A stretch of 64,000 bases of DNA from Lachnospiraceae bacterium (GTDB lineage: Bacteria > Bacillota > Clostridia > Lachnospirales > Lachnospiraceae). Both the position numbers and the translations under genes were made by a program. This document shows positions 1 through 8,499 of this stretch, in pieces (positions within the stretch are counted from its first letter, which is position 1; each line of letters opens with the position of its first letter). The notes under the pieces were generated by a model that saw only the letters and a list, made by a program, of their open reading frames with translations, had not been told where the DNA came from and ran no database searches. The stretch is from contig JAILHF010000051.1 of assembly GCA_024696005.1 (NCBI GenBank), forward strand, positions 1 through 64,000. The letters are read 5' to 3'.

Positions 1-2
1 AG

Positions 3-593
3 CTCAACGTTATCGACAATCTCCTTGAGAAGGCTGACACGCTCATCATCGGCGGCGGCATGGCATTTACCTTCCTTAAGGCTCAGGGCTATGAGATCGG
101 TAAGTCACTCGTTGATGACGAGAAGCTTGATTACTGCAAGCAGATGATGGAAAAGGCCGAGAAGCTTGGCAAGAAGCTGCTTCTGCCCGTAGATACCACT
201 ATCGCAGCAGGATTCCCGGATCCCATCGATGCTCCCATCGAAGTTTCCTTCGTGGATGCTGACAAGATCCCTGCTGACAAGGAAGGCCTGGATATCGGAC
301 CCAAGACCCAGGAACTCTTCGCAGAGGCTGTTAAGAGTGCGAAGACCGTGGTTTGGAACGGACCCATGGGCGTATTCGAGAATCCTACCCTGGCAAAGGG
401 TACCATCGCAGTAGCAAAGGCTCTGGCTGAGACCGAAGCAACCACCATCATCGGCGGCGGCGATTCCGCAGCAGCCGTGAACCAGCTTGGTTTCGCAGAC
501 AAGATGAGCCACATCTCCACCGGCGGCGGCGCATCCCTTGAGTTCCTCGAGGGCAAAGAGCTTCCCGGCGTAGTTGCAGCTGACGATAAGTAA
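3..593 (+). CDS. pgk: Phosphoglycerate kinase, C-terminal part (5' end outside window)
   Basis: Catalyses 1,3-bisphosphoglycerate + ADP to 3-phosphoglycerate + ATP in glycolysis, in the cytosol. The frame is open from base 3, so the gene begins upstream of the window; about 196 of the usual 395-400 residues are present, corresponding to the nucleotide-binding C-terminal half. Visible family motifs are [11 protein letters not shown] near the start, [11 protein letters not shown], and the glycine-rich GGGDSAAAV and [13 protein letters not shown] segments that bind ADP/ATP. The stop is followed by AAGGAGG and then tpiA 13 bases later, the usual gap-pgk-tpi glycolytic order. Identification is secure; only the N-terminal half is missing. 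Confidence 0.97.
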   Translation, partial: LNVIDNLLEKADTLIIGGGMAFTFLKAQGYEIGKSLVDDEKLDYCKQMMEKAEKLGKKLLLPVDTTIAAGFPDPIDAPIEVSFVDADKIPADKEGLDIGPKTQELFAEAVKSAKTVVWNGPMGVFENPTLAKGTIAVAKALAETEATTIIGGGDSAAAVNQLGFADKMSHISTGGGASLEFLEGKELPGVVAADDK

Positions 594-606
594 GGAGGAA
601 ACAAAA

Positions 607-1353
607 ATGGCAAGAAGACGTATCATTGCCGGTAACTGGAAGATGAACAAGACTCCCAGCGAGGCAGTTGCGCTTTGCGCAGAACTGAAGGATCTGGTAA
701 AGAATGACGCTGTGGACGTGGTTTACTGCGTACCGGCTATCGATATCGTTCCCGTGGCTGAGGCCGTTAAGGGCACGAACGTACATGTGGGTGCCGAGAA
801 CTTCTACATCGAAGACAAGGGCGCTTTCACGGGCGAGATCAGCGCACCCATGCTGAAGGATGCAGGCGTTGAGTACATCATCATCGGCCACTCCGAGAGA
901 AGAGATATCTTCGGCGAGAACGATGTGCTGATCAATGCAAAGGTCAAGAAGGCATTTGCAGCGGGGCTCAAGCCCATCCTTTGCTGCGGCGAATCCCTGG
1001 TTCTGCGCAAGGCAGGCACCTACAAGGAGTGGATCGCCCGTCAGATCAAGTGGGATCTTACCGATATCACTGCTGATCAGGTGAAGGAGCTGGTGATCGC
1101 ATACGAGCCCATCTGGGCCATCGGTACCGGCGAGACCGCTACCGCAGATCAGGCGCAGGAAGTCTGCGGCATGATCCGTGAGATCATCAAGGATATGTAC
1201 GATGCTGCTACAGCTGAGGCTGTTCGCATCCAGTACGGCGGCTCCATGAATGCAGGCAATGCGGCTGAGCTGCTTTCCAAGCCCGACATCGACGGCGGTC
1301 TGATCGGCGGCGCAAGCTTAAAGCCCGATTTCGGACAGATCGTGAACGCATAA
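607..1353 (+). CDS. tpiA: Triosephosphate isomerase
   Basis: Interconverts dihydroxyacetone phosphate and glyceraldehyde 3-phosphate. The 248-residue protein has the family length and landmarks: GNWKMNK at the start (catalytic Lys), IIGHSERR (catalytic His), [10 protein letters not shown] (catalytic Glu and loop 6), [11 protein letters not shown] and GGLIGGASL at the phosphate-binding end. An in-frame codon 33 bases upstream could extend the protein, but the ATG at 607 sits a normal distance from AAGGAGG and gives the conserved [14 protein letters not shown] start. It lies directly behind pgk and is closed by a strong terminator. Confidence 0.98.
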   Translation: MARRRIIAGNWKMNKTPSEAVALCAELKDLVKNDAVDVVYCVPAIDIVPVAEAVKGTNVHVGAENFYIEDKGAFTGEISAPMLKDAGVEYIIIGHSERRDIFGENDVLINAKVKKAFAAGLKPILCCGESLVLRKAGTYKEWIARQIKWDLTDITADQVKELVIAYEPIWAIGTGETATADQAQEVCGMIREIIKDMYDAATAEAVRIQYGGSMNAGNAAELLSKPDIDGGLIGGASLKPDFGQIVNA

Positions 1354-1365
1354 GGTTTTCGGAAG

Positions 1366-1396
1366 AAAGGGCCGGGGGGAACCCGGCCCTTTTTTA
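1366..1396 (+). terminator. Rho-independent terminator after tpiA
   Basis: GC-rich stem AGGGCCGGG paired with CCCGGCCC(T), short GGGAA-type loop, then a run of six T. It ends the glycolytic operon. Confidence 0.9.
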
Positions 1397-1414
1397 TTCC
1401 TTGGAAAGAATTGC

Positions 1415-1443
1415 TTGCCCTCGGAAGGATTTCGTTTTATTAT
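1415..1443 (+). promoter_or_regulatory. Candidate sigma-A promoter for the aminotransferase gene
   Basis: TTGCCC (1415-1420), 17-base spacer, TATTAT (1438-1443). It lies just after the tpiA terminator and about 40 bases before the aminotransferase start. Confidence 0.5.
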
Positions 1444-1484
1444 ATTACGGAGTGTTTGGAAATCACGTTACGGGAGGAACAAAG

Positions 1485-2771
1485 ATGAAAGCTTACACAG
1501 AGATGTCCAAAGAGGAGCTTGAACAGGAGTTTAAGAAGCTGGGAGAAGAGTACCAGAAGTATCTCGCGATGGACCTTAACCTCAATATGAGCAGGGGAAA
1601 GCCCTGCAAGGAACAGTTGGATATTTCCATGGGCATGATGGATGTCCTCAATTCCCAGGTGGATCTGCGCTGTGAAGACGGCACGGACTGCAGGAATTAC
1701 GGTTGCCTGGACGGCATTCCCGAGGCAAAGCAGCTGCTCGGGGACATGATGGAGAACCATCCCGACAATATCATCATTTACGGCAATTCTTCCCTGAACG
1801 TCATGTACGATACGGTTGCGCGTGCGATGACGCACGGGATCATGGGGAATACACCCTGGTGCAGACTTGATAAGGTGAAATTCCTTTGCCCCGTGCCCGG
1901 CTATGACAGGCATTTCGCAATCACGGAGTATTTCGGCATCGAGATGATCCCGGTGCCCATGAGCCCCGAAGGGCCGGACATGGACATGATCGAGCGCCTG
2001 GTGCGCGAGGATGATGCGATCAAGGGCATCTGGTGTGTACCCAAGTATTCCAATCCCCAGGGATATTCCTATTCGGACGAGACGGTGAGACGTTTTGCAA
2101 GACTGGAGCCTGCGGCCAAGGATTTCCGCATCTTCTGGGACAATGCCTACGGCATCCATCATCTGTATGAAGACAAGCAGGATTACCTGGTGGAGATCCT
2201 TGCGGAATGCAAGAAGGCAGGGCATCCGGACATGGTCTACAAGTTTGCGTCCACATCCAAGATCACGTTCCCGGGAAGCGGGATCGCGGCGCTGGCTACG
2301 TCTCTCAATAACCTGGATGATATCAAGAAGCAGCTGAAGAACCAGACGATCGGACATGACAAGGTGAACCAGCTGCGCCATGTGCGTTTCTTCAAGGACA
2401 TCAACGGGATGAAGGAGCACATGAAAAAGCATGCAGCCATCATCCGCCCGAAGTTTGAGATGGTCGAGCAGGCGCTTGAAGAAGGGCTCGGCGGCCTGGG
2501 CATAGGCGAGTGGACAAAGCCCAGGGGCGGCTATTTCATCAGCTTTGATTCCATGGAAGGCTGTGCGAAGGAGATCGTGAGCAAGGCGAAAAAGGCCGGC
2601 GTGATCATGACCGGTGCCGGGGCGACCTGGCCGTACGGAAAGGACCCGAAGGATACCAATATCCGCATCGCACCCACGCTTCCTCCCGTGGAAGAACTGA
2701 AAAAGGCCGTGGAACTCTTTGTGCTCTGTGTCAAGCTCGTGAGCGCAGAAAAACTCTTGTCTCTTCAATAA
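1485..2771 (+). CDS. PLP-dependent aminotransferase, aspartate-aminotransferase type (class I-like)
   Basis: A fold-type I pyridoxal-phosphate aminotransferase of 428 residues. The PLP-binding lysine is in FASTSKITFPGSG. Other landmarks are GNSSLNVMYD, the tyrosine-containing PGYDRHF, PKYSNPQGYSYS (Asn-Pro-Gln-Gly) and IFWDNAYG (Asp contacting the PLP nitrogen). The sequence looks like the divergent aspartate aminotransferase family Asp_aminotransf (Pfam PF12897, from memory) rather than classical AspC. Substrate is inferred: probably aspartate/2-oxoglutarate. The ATG at 1485 follows GGGAGGAAC; an upstream in-frame start at 1401 would overlap the promoter and was not used. The PilZ gene follows after 8 bases, so the two are probably co-transcribed. 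Confidence 0.88.
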   Translation: MKAYTEMSKEELEQEFKKLGEEYQKYLAMDLNLNMSRGKPCKEQLDISMGMMDVLNSQVDLRCEDGTDCRNYGCLDGIPEAKQLLGDMMENHPDNIIIYGNSSLNVMYDTVARAMTHGIMGNTPWCRLDKVKFLCPVPGYDRHFAITEYFGIEMIPVPMSPEGPDMDMIERLVREDDAIKGIWCVPKYSNPQGYSYSDETVRRFARLEPAAKDFRIFWDNAYGIHHLYEDKQDYLVEILAECKKAGHPDMVYKFASTSKITFPGSGIAALATSLNNLDDIKKQLKNQTIGHDKVNQLRHVRFFKDINGMKEHMKKHAAIIRPKFEMVEQALEEGLGGLGIGEWTKPRGGYFISFDSMEGCAKEIVSKAKKAGVIMTGAGATWPYGKDPKDTNIRIAPTLPPVEELKKAVELFVLCVKLVSAEKLLSLQ

Positions 2772-2779
2772 GGGAACAT

Positions 2780-3505
2780 ATGGAAAAAATTTTGAAACCC
2801 GGCGTTCCGCTGGAACTGGTGGGCCACAAGTACAAACTCGATGATGCGGAAGCGCAGGAAAAGAAGATGGCAAGTTCCGTTTATGACGTAAAGGACGGAA
2901 GCCATATTTCAATCACGAATCCTGTGATCCGTTCGCGCCTGATCCCCCTGCATGCCGGGGAACGTTATAATGCGTTCTTTTTTGCGTCCAAGATCTACAA
3001 TGCGCCGATCAGTGTGGTGAAAAGCCGTACCGAGGGCAATTTCCGCATCGTGGATGTGGTGCTGACCGGATCGCTGTTAAAGTACGAGCGCAGGGAATAC
3101 TTCCGTCTGGAGACATCATTCCCGCTGCGTTATCTGGTCCTCACGCCCGAGAACGCGCAGGCGTTCAGAGCAGCTACCCAGAACGGTACGCTCCTGCAGA
3201 TGGACGGGTTTCGGAACGCGACGACTATCGACATCAGCGGCGGCGGGGTCCGTTTTACTTCGGATGCCGAGATCAACAAGGACGCCATGGTCATCACGCA
3301 TCTTGTGGCGCATTCCCCTTCCGGCCAGAAGAAGAATTACATCTTTCTCGGGAAGGTCGTGCGTACCGGGCTATTGAACGATCAGCGCGGGCATTACGAT
3401 CACCGCATGCAGTTTGTCGACATGAAGCAGGAGGCCCGTGAAGAATTCGTACGTTTCATCTTCGAATGGGAAAGAGAACGTCTGAAAAAGATGAGCGGGC
3501 TCTGA
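2780..3505 (+). CDS. YcgR-like flagellar brake / PilZ domain cyclic-di-GMP receptor
   Basis: A 241-residue protein with an N-terminal YcgR-type beta-barrel region (residues about 1-100, including RSRLIPLHAGERYNAFFF) followed by a PilZ domain. The cyclic-di-GMP signatures are visible: an arginine-rich RREYFRLE at 104-111 (RxxxR) and DISGGGVRF at 151-159 (D/N-x-S-x-x-G). YcgR proteins bind cyclic-di-GMP and slow flagellar rotation or alter secretion. No flagellar gene lies in this window, so the output is inferred from family only. It links to the several cyclic-di-GMP turnover proteins encoded at 45964-54372. Confidence 0.9.
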   Translation: MEKILKPGVPLELVGHKYKLDDAEAQEKKMASSVYDVKDGSHISITNPVIRSRLIPLHAGERYNAFFFASKIYNAPISVVKSRTEGNFRIVDVVLTGSLLKYERREYFRLETSFPLRYLVLTPENAQAFRAATQNGTLLQMDGFRNATTIDISGGGVRFTSDAEINKDAMVITHLVAHSPSGQKKNYIFLGKVVRTGLLNDQRGHYDHRMQFVDMKQEAREEFVRFIFEWERERLKKMSGL

Positions 3506-3551
3506 GACCACAAGATATAGTGTGTTTTGCGGAAAAAATTGTGCTTAACTC

Positions 3552-3580
3552 TTGCAATATGGCTTGATTAGTAGTATTCT
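3552..3580 (+). promoter_or_regulatory. Candidate promoter for HU
   Basis: TTGCAA (3552-3557), 17-base spacer, TATTCT (3575-3580), about 55 bases before the HU start codon; the HU ribosome site is GAGAGGAGAAAG. Confidence 0.5.
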
Positions 3581-3636
3581 TGCAATAGGCAGGTGGTTAA
3601 ATGCCGCAAAATAAACATTTTTGAGAGGAGAAAGAG

Positions 3637-3933
3637 ATGAATAAGGCTGAATTAGTTGAAGCGATCGCTAAGCAGACAAAGCTTTCCAAGAAGCAGTCGG
3701 AAGACGGACTTAACGCGTTCATGGACGTTGTTAAGAAGGAACTGGCTAACAAGAAGGGCGACAGAAAGGTTCAGCTTGTCGGCTTCGGTACTTTCGAAGT
3801 GGCTGAGAGAAAGGCACGTACGGGCCGCAATCCGGCTACCGGAGCAAGCATCAAGATCAAAGCTTCCAAGGCACCCAAGTTCAAGGCAGGCAAGGCATTC
3901 AAGGATGCAGTGAACGGCACCAAGAAGAAATAA
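3637..3933 (+). CDS. hup: DNA-binding protein HU
   Basis: Small basic nucleoid protein that bends and compacts DNA. At 98 residues it is slightly longer than the usual 90-92, with a Lys-rich tail (NGTKKK). The MNKAELVEAIA start, the VQLVGFGTFEVAERKAR segment and the TGRNPATGASIKI arm tip with its DNA-intercalating proline are all present. It has its own promoter and terminator and appears monocistronic. Confidence 0.97.
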   Translation: MNKAELVEAIAKQTKLSKKQSEDGLNAFMDVVKKELANKKGDRKVQLVGFGTFEVAERKARTGRNPATGASIKIKASKAPKFKAGKAFKDAVNGTKKK

Positions 3934-3948
3934 ATCTCAAGGATCCTT

Positions 3949-3981
3949 TTAAAAGCACTTCCTTCGGGAGGTGCTTTTTTT
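3949..3981 (+). terminator. Rho-independent terminator after HU
   Basis: Stem AAAGCACTTCC / GGAGGTGCTTT capped by a TTCG tetraloop and followed by seven T. Confidence 0.92.
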
Positions 3982-4025
3982 CTCCCTTTTTTTCAAAAAA
4001 AGCACTGGAACGAAACGGAAAAGAG

Positions 4026-4034
4026 TGGTAAAAT
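4026..4034 (+). promoter_or_regulatory. Candidate extended -10 promoter for the CarD-like gene
   Basis: TGGTAAAAT, an extended -10 element (TGnTAAAAT), about 43 bases before the start codon. The -35 position (TGGAAC, 4006-4011) is poor, as is common with extended -10 sites. Confidence 0.45.
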
Positions 4035-4076
4035 GAATATGGTAATTTTCGGCCGAAATACGGAAACGGAGGATTT

Positions 4077-4565
4077 ATGCAGAAATACAAGATCGGCGAC
4101 CATGTGATGTACGGCGTTTCCGGTGCATGTAAGATCGTGGAGATCGGTACTTTGGATTTTGCCGGACCGGACAAGGTGTATTATTCCCTGAAGCCGGTTT
4201 ACGACTCGAGGGATACGATCTATGTGCTGGTTACGAAGGATGAAGAGATCTCAAGAAAAGTGATCGGAAAGAAAAAGGCGCAGGAGGTCGTAAAGCAGAT
4301 CCGTGAGAGCGGCATGAAAGGGCAGCTCCCTGACCGCGAGACCTGCGACAGCATTCTGCAGAATGCAGACAGTCTCGAAGTGACCAATCTGATCCGTCAG
4401 CTTCGGAATGTGCGTGCGCAGAACAAGAAAAACCATAAGAGTCTGAACATTGCGGATCAGAAACTGCTGACTTATGCGGAACGCATCGTGATCAGCGAAC
4501 TGGCTGTCGCGTTGACCATCAGCATGGAGGATGCTTATGCCATGCTTAATTCCGCGCTTGATTGA
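4077..4565 (+). CDS. CarD/CdnL-like transcriptional regulator
   Basis: A 162-residue protein with an N-terminal CarD_CdnL/TRCF RNA-polymerase-interacting domain (KIGDHVMYGVSGACKIVEI, YYSLKPVYDSRDTIYV), followed by a helical C-terminal half (about 70-162). In characterised members the N-domain binds the RNA polymerase beta subunit and the C-domain contacts the upstream edge of the -10 element, stabilising open complexes. It stands alone between the HU terminator and a hairpin before ligA. The family call is confident; its regulon cannot be read from sequence. Confidence 0.88.
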   Translation: MQKYKIGDHVMYGVSGACKIVEIGTLDFAGPDKVYYSLKPVYDSRDTIYVLVTKDEEISRKVIGKKKAQEVVKQIRESGMKGQLPDRETCDSILQNADSLEVTNLIRQLRNVRAQNKKNHKSLNIADQKLLTYAERIVISELAVALTISMEDAYAMLNSALD

Positions 4566-4585
4566 ATACTTGTGTTGTTTGACGG

Positions 4586-4612
4586 AGGGCGCTGTCACGG
4601 TGCCCTTTTTGT
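4586..4612 (+). terminator. Probable terminator after the CarD-like gene
   Basis: Short stem GGGC(GC) / (GT)GCCC with a TGTCACG-type loop, followed by five T and GTTT. Weaker than the others in the window because the stem is short. Confidence 0.6.
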
Positions 4613-4680
4613 TTGCCCGGAGTGCCGGGGCGGGCAGGTTGTCCTGCCTGCGGATAAAGATGTTAAAAGGAGTTTGAAAG

Positions 4681-6663
4681 ATGAGTGACAAGGAACGGAT
4701 GGAAGAACTGGTACGTGTCCTGACGGAGGCGGCAAGAGCCTATTATGCCGAGGACCGCGAGATCATGCCGAACGTGGAGTACGACCGTCTTTATGATGAA
4801 CTGAAAGAGCTTGAGGAAAAGACCGGCACGGTGCTTGCGGGGAGCCCGACAATGCAGGTGGGCTACGAAGCCGTGGATTATCTCCCGAAAGAAAAGCACG
4901 CATCCCCGATGCTCTCGCTTGCGAAAACAAAGAGCCGCGAAGAGCTCGCGGGCTGGCTGGGTACGCAGGAAGGCCTGCTTTCCTGGAAAGAGGACGGACT
5001 GACCGTTGTGCTGACCTATGAAGGCGGAGAACTCATCAAATGCGTGACCCGCGGAAACGGGGAGGTGGGTGAGGTCGTCACGGCAAATGCCAGGTGTTTC
5101 GAGAACCTGCCCCTGCGGATCCCTTACCTCGGAGAACTGGTGATCCGCGGGGAAGCGGTGATCAGCTATGCGGATTTTGAAAAGATCAATGCCGGTATTC
5201 CCGAGGAGGGCGCGAAATACAAGAATCCGAGAAACCTCTGCAGCGGTTCGGTCAGACAGCTGGACAGCAGCATCACGGCGCAGAGGCATGTGCAGGTGAT
5301 CATCTTTTCCCTTGTATCGGCAAAAGGAGGCGGAGCGGAGGATGAAAGGCTCTCGGTCTCCATGGAGGAACAGTTCCGTTTCCTGCATGAGCAGGGCTTT
5401 ACCGTGGTGGAGCACGAGCGGGTCAACGCCGGAAATGTCGTGGAAGCCGTGGGGCGTTTTGAAAAGCGGATAACGGAAAATGAGATCCCTTCCGACGGAC
5501 TGGTCCTGGCTTACGACGATCTGGCTTACGCGGCGTCCCTGGGACGCACGGCCAAGTTCCCCCGCGGGGCCATAGCGTTCAAGTGGGCAGATGAGATGGC
5601 CGAGACCACATTGAAGGAAGTGGAATGGAATACCACGAGGACGGGCCTGATCTATCCGGTGGCTGTTTTTGAGCCGGTGGAGCTGGAGGGGACGGTCGTG
5701 AGCCGTGCCAGCGTGCACAACATCAGCATCATAAAGGAGCTGGCGCTCGGCATCGGCGACCGGATCCGCGTATACAAGGCGAACATGATCATCCCGCAGA
5801 TCGCGGAAAACTTAAGCCGCAGCAACACACTTCCGATCCCGGAGGCGTGCCCGGTATGCGGCGGCAGGACGGCGATCGAAAAGGATGCGGATTCGGAGGT
5901 GCTGCGCTGTACCAACGCCGGCTGCCCGGCCCGTCAGCTCAAAGCCTATGTCCATTTTGTGGAAAGGGATGCCATGAACATCGAAGGGCTTTCCGAGGCG
6001 ACGCTCGAGAAGATGATCGCGGCGGGGCTGCTTCATGAATTCGCGGATCTGTATCGTCTGAAACGGGAAGCGCTGCTTACGCTCGAAGGCTTTCAGGAAA
6101 AGTCGGCCGACAAGCTGCTTGCCGCTGTGGAGAAGAGCCGCGAAAGAACCCTGCAGGCGGTCCTGAATGCCCTGGGCATCCCCGGGGTCGGTGCTGCAAA
6201 CGCACGCCTGATCGCGCTTCATTTTGATGAAGACCCGGAGAAGCTTCGTGCGGCCGGCGAGGAAGAGCTTGCGGCGATCGAGGGTGTCGGTCCCGTGCTT
6301 GCATCGGCGATACACGAATACATGAACGATGCCGAAAAGGCAGACCGGATGGATGCGCTGCTTTCGGAGCTTAAGCTGCAGAAAAGCGCGGCAGGTCAGA
6401 ATGCCGGGGAAGGAAAGCTGAAAGGAAAGACCTTTGTGATCACCGGAAGCCTGCTGCATTTCGGCAGCCGGAGCGACTTGAAGGCCCTGATCGAGGCCGG
6501 AGGCGGAAAGGTGAGCGGAAAGGTGAGCAGCAAAACGGAATGTCTGATCAACAATGACGCGGCCTCCACGTCCACGAAGAACAGGGAGGCCGGAGAACTC
6601 GGGGTGCGCATCGTCACGGAAGATGAATTCCTTGCCGAGTATCTGCCCGAGGTAAATGTCTGA
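4681..6663 (+). CDS. ligA: NAD-dependent DNA ligase
   Basis: Seals nicks in duplex DNA using NAD+ during replication and repair. The 660-residue protein has all LigA parts: an N-terminal Ia helix pair (about 1-65), the adenylation domain with the nucleotidyl-lysine in SWKEDGLTVVL, an OB fold, a four-Cys zinc finger (CPVCGG...CTNAGCPARQ, near 385-410), a helix-hairpin-helix region (LGIPGVGAANA, IEGVGPVLAS), and a C-terminal BRCT domain beginning GKTFVITGS. It is a divergent form: the usual MLSL-N-F segment reads MLSLAKTKS, and Ia residues corresponding to E. coli His23 and Asp32 appear as Tyr and Asn. The ribosome site is AAAAGGAGT. A small hairpin (4634-4649) lies in its leader. Confidence 0.96.
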   Translation: MSDKERMEELVRVLTEAARAYYAEDREIMPNVEYDRLYDELKELEEKTGTVLAGSPTMQVGYEAVDYLPKEKHASPMLSLAKTKSREELAGWLGTQEGLLSWKEDGLTVVLTYEGGELIKCVTRGNGEVGEVVTANARCFENLPLRIPYLGELVIRGEAVISYADFEKINAGIPEEGAKYKNPRNLCSGSVRQLDSSITAQRHVQVIIFSLVSAKGGGAEDERLSVSMEEQFRFLHEQGFTVVEHERVNAGNVVEAVGRFEKRITENEIPSDGLVLAYDDLAYAASLGRTAKFPRGAIAFKWADEMAETTLKEVEWNTTRTGLIYPVAVFEPVELEGTVVSRASVHNISIIKELALGIGDRIRVYKANMIIPQIAENLSRSNTLPIPEACPVCGGRTAIEKDADSEVLRCTNAGCPARQLKAYVHFVERDAMNIEGLSEATLEKMIAAGLLHEFADLYRLKREALLTLEGFQEKSADKLLAAVEKSRERTLQAVLNALGIPGVGAANARLIALHFDEDPEKLRAAGEEELAAIEGVGPVLASAIHEYMNDAEKADRMDALLSELKLQKSAAGQNAGEGKLKGKTFVITGSLLHFGSRSDLKALIEAGGGKVSGKVSSKTECLINNDAASTSTKNREAGELGVRIVTEDEFLAEYLPEVNV

Positions 6664-6673
6664 CAGCTGAGCG

Positions 6674-6702
6674 CCGGCAGGCGGCTTGAAAGCTGTCTGC
6701 CT
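6674..6702. terminator. Hairpin between convergent ligA and metA
   Basis: GGCAG(GCG)GCTT / AAGC(TGT)CTGCC imperfect stem in the 47-base gap between the two convergent stop codons. There is no clear T-run in either direction, so a bidirectional terminator role is a guess. Confidence 0.3.
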
Positions 6703-6710
6703 GAAGCGCG

Positions 6711-7628
6711 TCAGTGCACGCTTTCCAGATCGTAAGGCGTGACCTGGTAGACGTAGTAGTTCAGCCAGTTGCTGTAAAGGATGTTGCAGTGCGAACGCCA
6801 TTGCAGGGCCGGCTTTTTGGAAGGATCGTCCCCGGGATAGTAATTCAGGGGAACGTGGATCGGCAGGCCCTTTGACAGGTCGCGGCGGTATTCCTGGTCC
6901 AACGTGTATCGGTCGTATTCCGGATGCCCCATCAGAAAGATCTGGCGCCCGTTATGCGTCATGCACAGAAGGATGCCGGCATCATCGGATTCGGCCAGCA
7001 CGGTCAGGCCCTCTTCACCGTGGATGTCAGTGGGGGAAACCGTGGTATGCCGCGAGTGCGGTGCGCAGAAGACATCGTCAAAACCACGCACAAGCGGTGT
7101 GCGCCGGTGCATCACATGGTGATGGTAGATGCCGAAGAGCTTTTCGGGCAGGGCGCGTTTTTCAATGCCGAAATGATAATACAGGGCGGCCTGCGCTCCC
7201 CAGCAGATATGCAGGGTGGAGGTGACGTGGGTTTTGGTCCACTCCATGATCCTGACCATTTCTTCCCAGTAATCCACTTCTTCAAAGGGCATCTGCTCCA
7301 CGGGTGCGCCGGTGATGATCATGCCGTCAAAACGGCGCTTTTCGATCTTGTCAAAGGTGGTATAAAAGCTGTTTAAGTGGTTCGCAGAGGTGTTCTGGGA
7401 AATATGGCTGCTTACCATCAGGAAGGTGACATCCACCTGCAGGGGCGTATTGGAAAAGGCACGCAGCAGCTGCAGCTCCGTGTCCTGCTTGATGGGCATC
7501 AGATTGAGAATGAGGACCTGCAGCGGACGGATGTCCTGATGCATGGCCCGGTTTTCATCCATGACAAAGATATTTTCGTTTTCAAGCTGCTCCTTGGCGG
7601 GCAGGTTGCTTTGAACCCTGATCGGCAT
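6711..7628 (-). CDS. metA: Homoserine O-acyltransferase (MetA type), predicted to use acetyl-CoA
   Basis: First committed step of methionine synthesis: acylates homoserine. The 305-residue protein shows the MetA/HTS family throughout, with catalytic Cys142 in LHICWGAQA, the His and Glu of the triad in FLMGHPEYDR, and PHSRHTTV. Residue 111 is Glu, in ITGAPVE. In characterised MetA proteins Glu111 goes with acetyl-CoA and Gly111 with succinyl-CoA, so this enzyme is probably a homoserine O-acetyltransferase despite the metA name. It is transcribed opposite to its neighbours and is convergent with ligA. Its ATG is preceded by AGGAG at good spacing. No SAM riboswitch or T-box is visible in the roughly 95-base upstream region. 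Confidence 0.95.
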   Translation of the reverse strand: MPIRVQSNLPAKEQLENENIFVMDENRAMHQDIRPLQVLILNLMPIKQDTELQLLRAFSNTPLQVDVTFLMVSSHISQNTSANHLNSFYTTFDKIEKRRFDGMIITGAPVEQMPFEEVDYWEEMVRIMEWTKTHVTSTLHICWGAQAALYYHFGIEKRALPEKLFGIYHHHVMHRRTPLVRGFDDVFCAPHSRHTTVSPTDIHGEEGLTVLAESDDAGILLCMTHNGRQIFLMGHPEYDRYTLDQEYRRDLSKGLPIHVPLNYYPGDDPSKKPALQWRSHCNILYSNWLNYYVYQVTPYDLESVH

Positions 7629-7660
7629 GATGCTTTCGCTCCTTTTTTTGCGTTTCGTTC

Positions 7661-7669
7661 AGTATAGCA
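7661..7669 (-). promoter_or_regulatory. Candidate extended -10 promoter for metA
   Basis: On the minus strand TGCTATACT, an extended -10 box, about 33 bases upstream of the metA start. No good -35 is present. Confidence 0.5.
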
Positions 7670-7723
7670 CAATCGGGTGAAAAAGTCTTGCAAAGCCTTT
7701 GGAAAAATGAGAAAATATACGTT

Positions 7724-8203
7724 ATGATAGAAAACTATGCACAGGCCTGTGCTGTTCTCGGCGTGCAGCCGGGCGCTTCGCAGGAACAGATCAAAAGCGC
7801 ATACAGGAGCCTTTTGAAAAATCTGCATCCCGATGCTCATCCGCAGCAGAATGAACGGATCCGGGAGGCTTGTATTCTTGTGAACGAAGCGTACGATTAT
7901 CTGGAGCACAATCCTGCGGGAACACAGCAGGGGAACGCTGTTTACGCTAATACGGCACGTGTGATGGGCTCGCCTCTCGGCGCGTTTACCCCCTCGGCGG
8001 AGAGGACGGAAAAACGCCGGCGCTTTGAGGAGCAATACCGGAAAAAGCAGCAGTCTCTGAAGGAAAAGCAGAAGGCCGAGATCAAACAGCGCCAGAGCGA
8101 GATGGCGCAGCGCAGGAAGGAACGGGAGATCCTGAACGAGATCCGCATGATCCGCCTTGCGCAGGCGATCAGCGCGGCCATGGCGGCGGGGGAGAGAAAA
8201 TGA
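7724..8203 (+). CDS. J-domain (DnaJ-like) protein
   Basis: A 159-residue protein with an N-terminal J domain (residues about 3-65: YAQACAVLGVQPGAS, SAYRSLLKNLHPDAHP with the HPD triplet that stimulates Hsp70 ATPase, then VNEAYDYL). The rest is a very basic/acidic alternating helix (about 95-145: EKRRRFEEQYRKKQQSLKE) that should form a coiled coil. It lacks the Gly/Phe and zinc-finger regions of DnaJ, so it is a specialised co-chaperone rather than dnaJ itself. The ATG at 7724 has only a weak ribosome site; an in-frame TTG at 7688 is possible. Its stop overlaps the next start (ATGA). Confidence 0.82.
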   Translation: MIENYAQACAVLGVQPGASQEQIKSAYRSLLKNLHPDAHPQQNERIREACILVNEAYDYLEHNPAGTQQGNAVYANTARVMGSPLGAFTPSAERTEKRRRFEEQYRKKQQSLKEKQKAEIKQRQSEMAQRRKEREILNEIRMIRLAQAISAAMAAGERK

Positions 8204-8499
8204 GCGTTGATCTTCATCAGGCACTGTATAAGGTCAGCCTGAATTATCTGAAAAAAGATCCCTACAGCGGCAGCGCGGACGGTCTGCGTTTCATGCTCGT
8301 AAAGGAGACAAAAAAGACGGAAGACGAGAACGGGGAAGCAAAGGAGGAAACGGAGCTGCGGCTCTGGATCTGGCCCGAGCCCCTGTGTTTTGACAAGACG
8401 GACGAGAGCGAAAAAAGACTGCGTGTTTTTGAATTTTCACAACAGGGGCTGGATGAAGCCGTAGATGTTATCATGAATATGCAGGGAGGAACGATATGA
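8200..8499 (+). CDS. Small protein of unknown function
   Basis: A 99-residue hydrophilic protein with no motif recognised. It contains a charged central stretch (KETKKTEDENGEAKEETE) flanked by two aromatic-rich strands (LRFMLV, ELRLWIWPEPL). It overlaps the upstream J-domain gene by 4 bases and the downstream GGDEF-like gene by 4 bases, so translational coupling and a shared task are likely. Coding status rests on this tight packing and on unbroken frame; function is unknown. Confidence 0.75.
   Translation: MSVDLHQALYKVSLNYLKKDPYSGSADGLRFMLVKETKKTEDENGEAKEETELRLWIWPEPLCFDKTDESEKRLRVFEFSQQGLDEAVDVIMNMQGGTI

Noticed and set aside
7629-7723. SAM riboswitch or T-box upstream of metA
   Set aside because: The leader is under 40 bases from the predicted promoter and contains no such structure.
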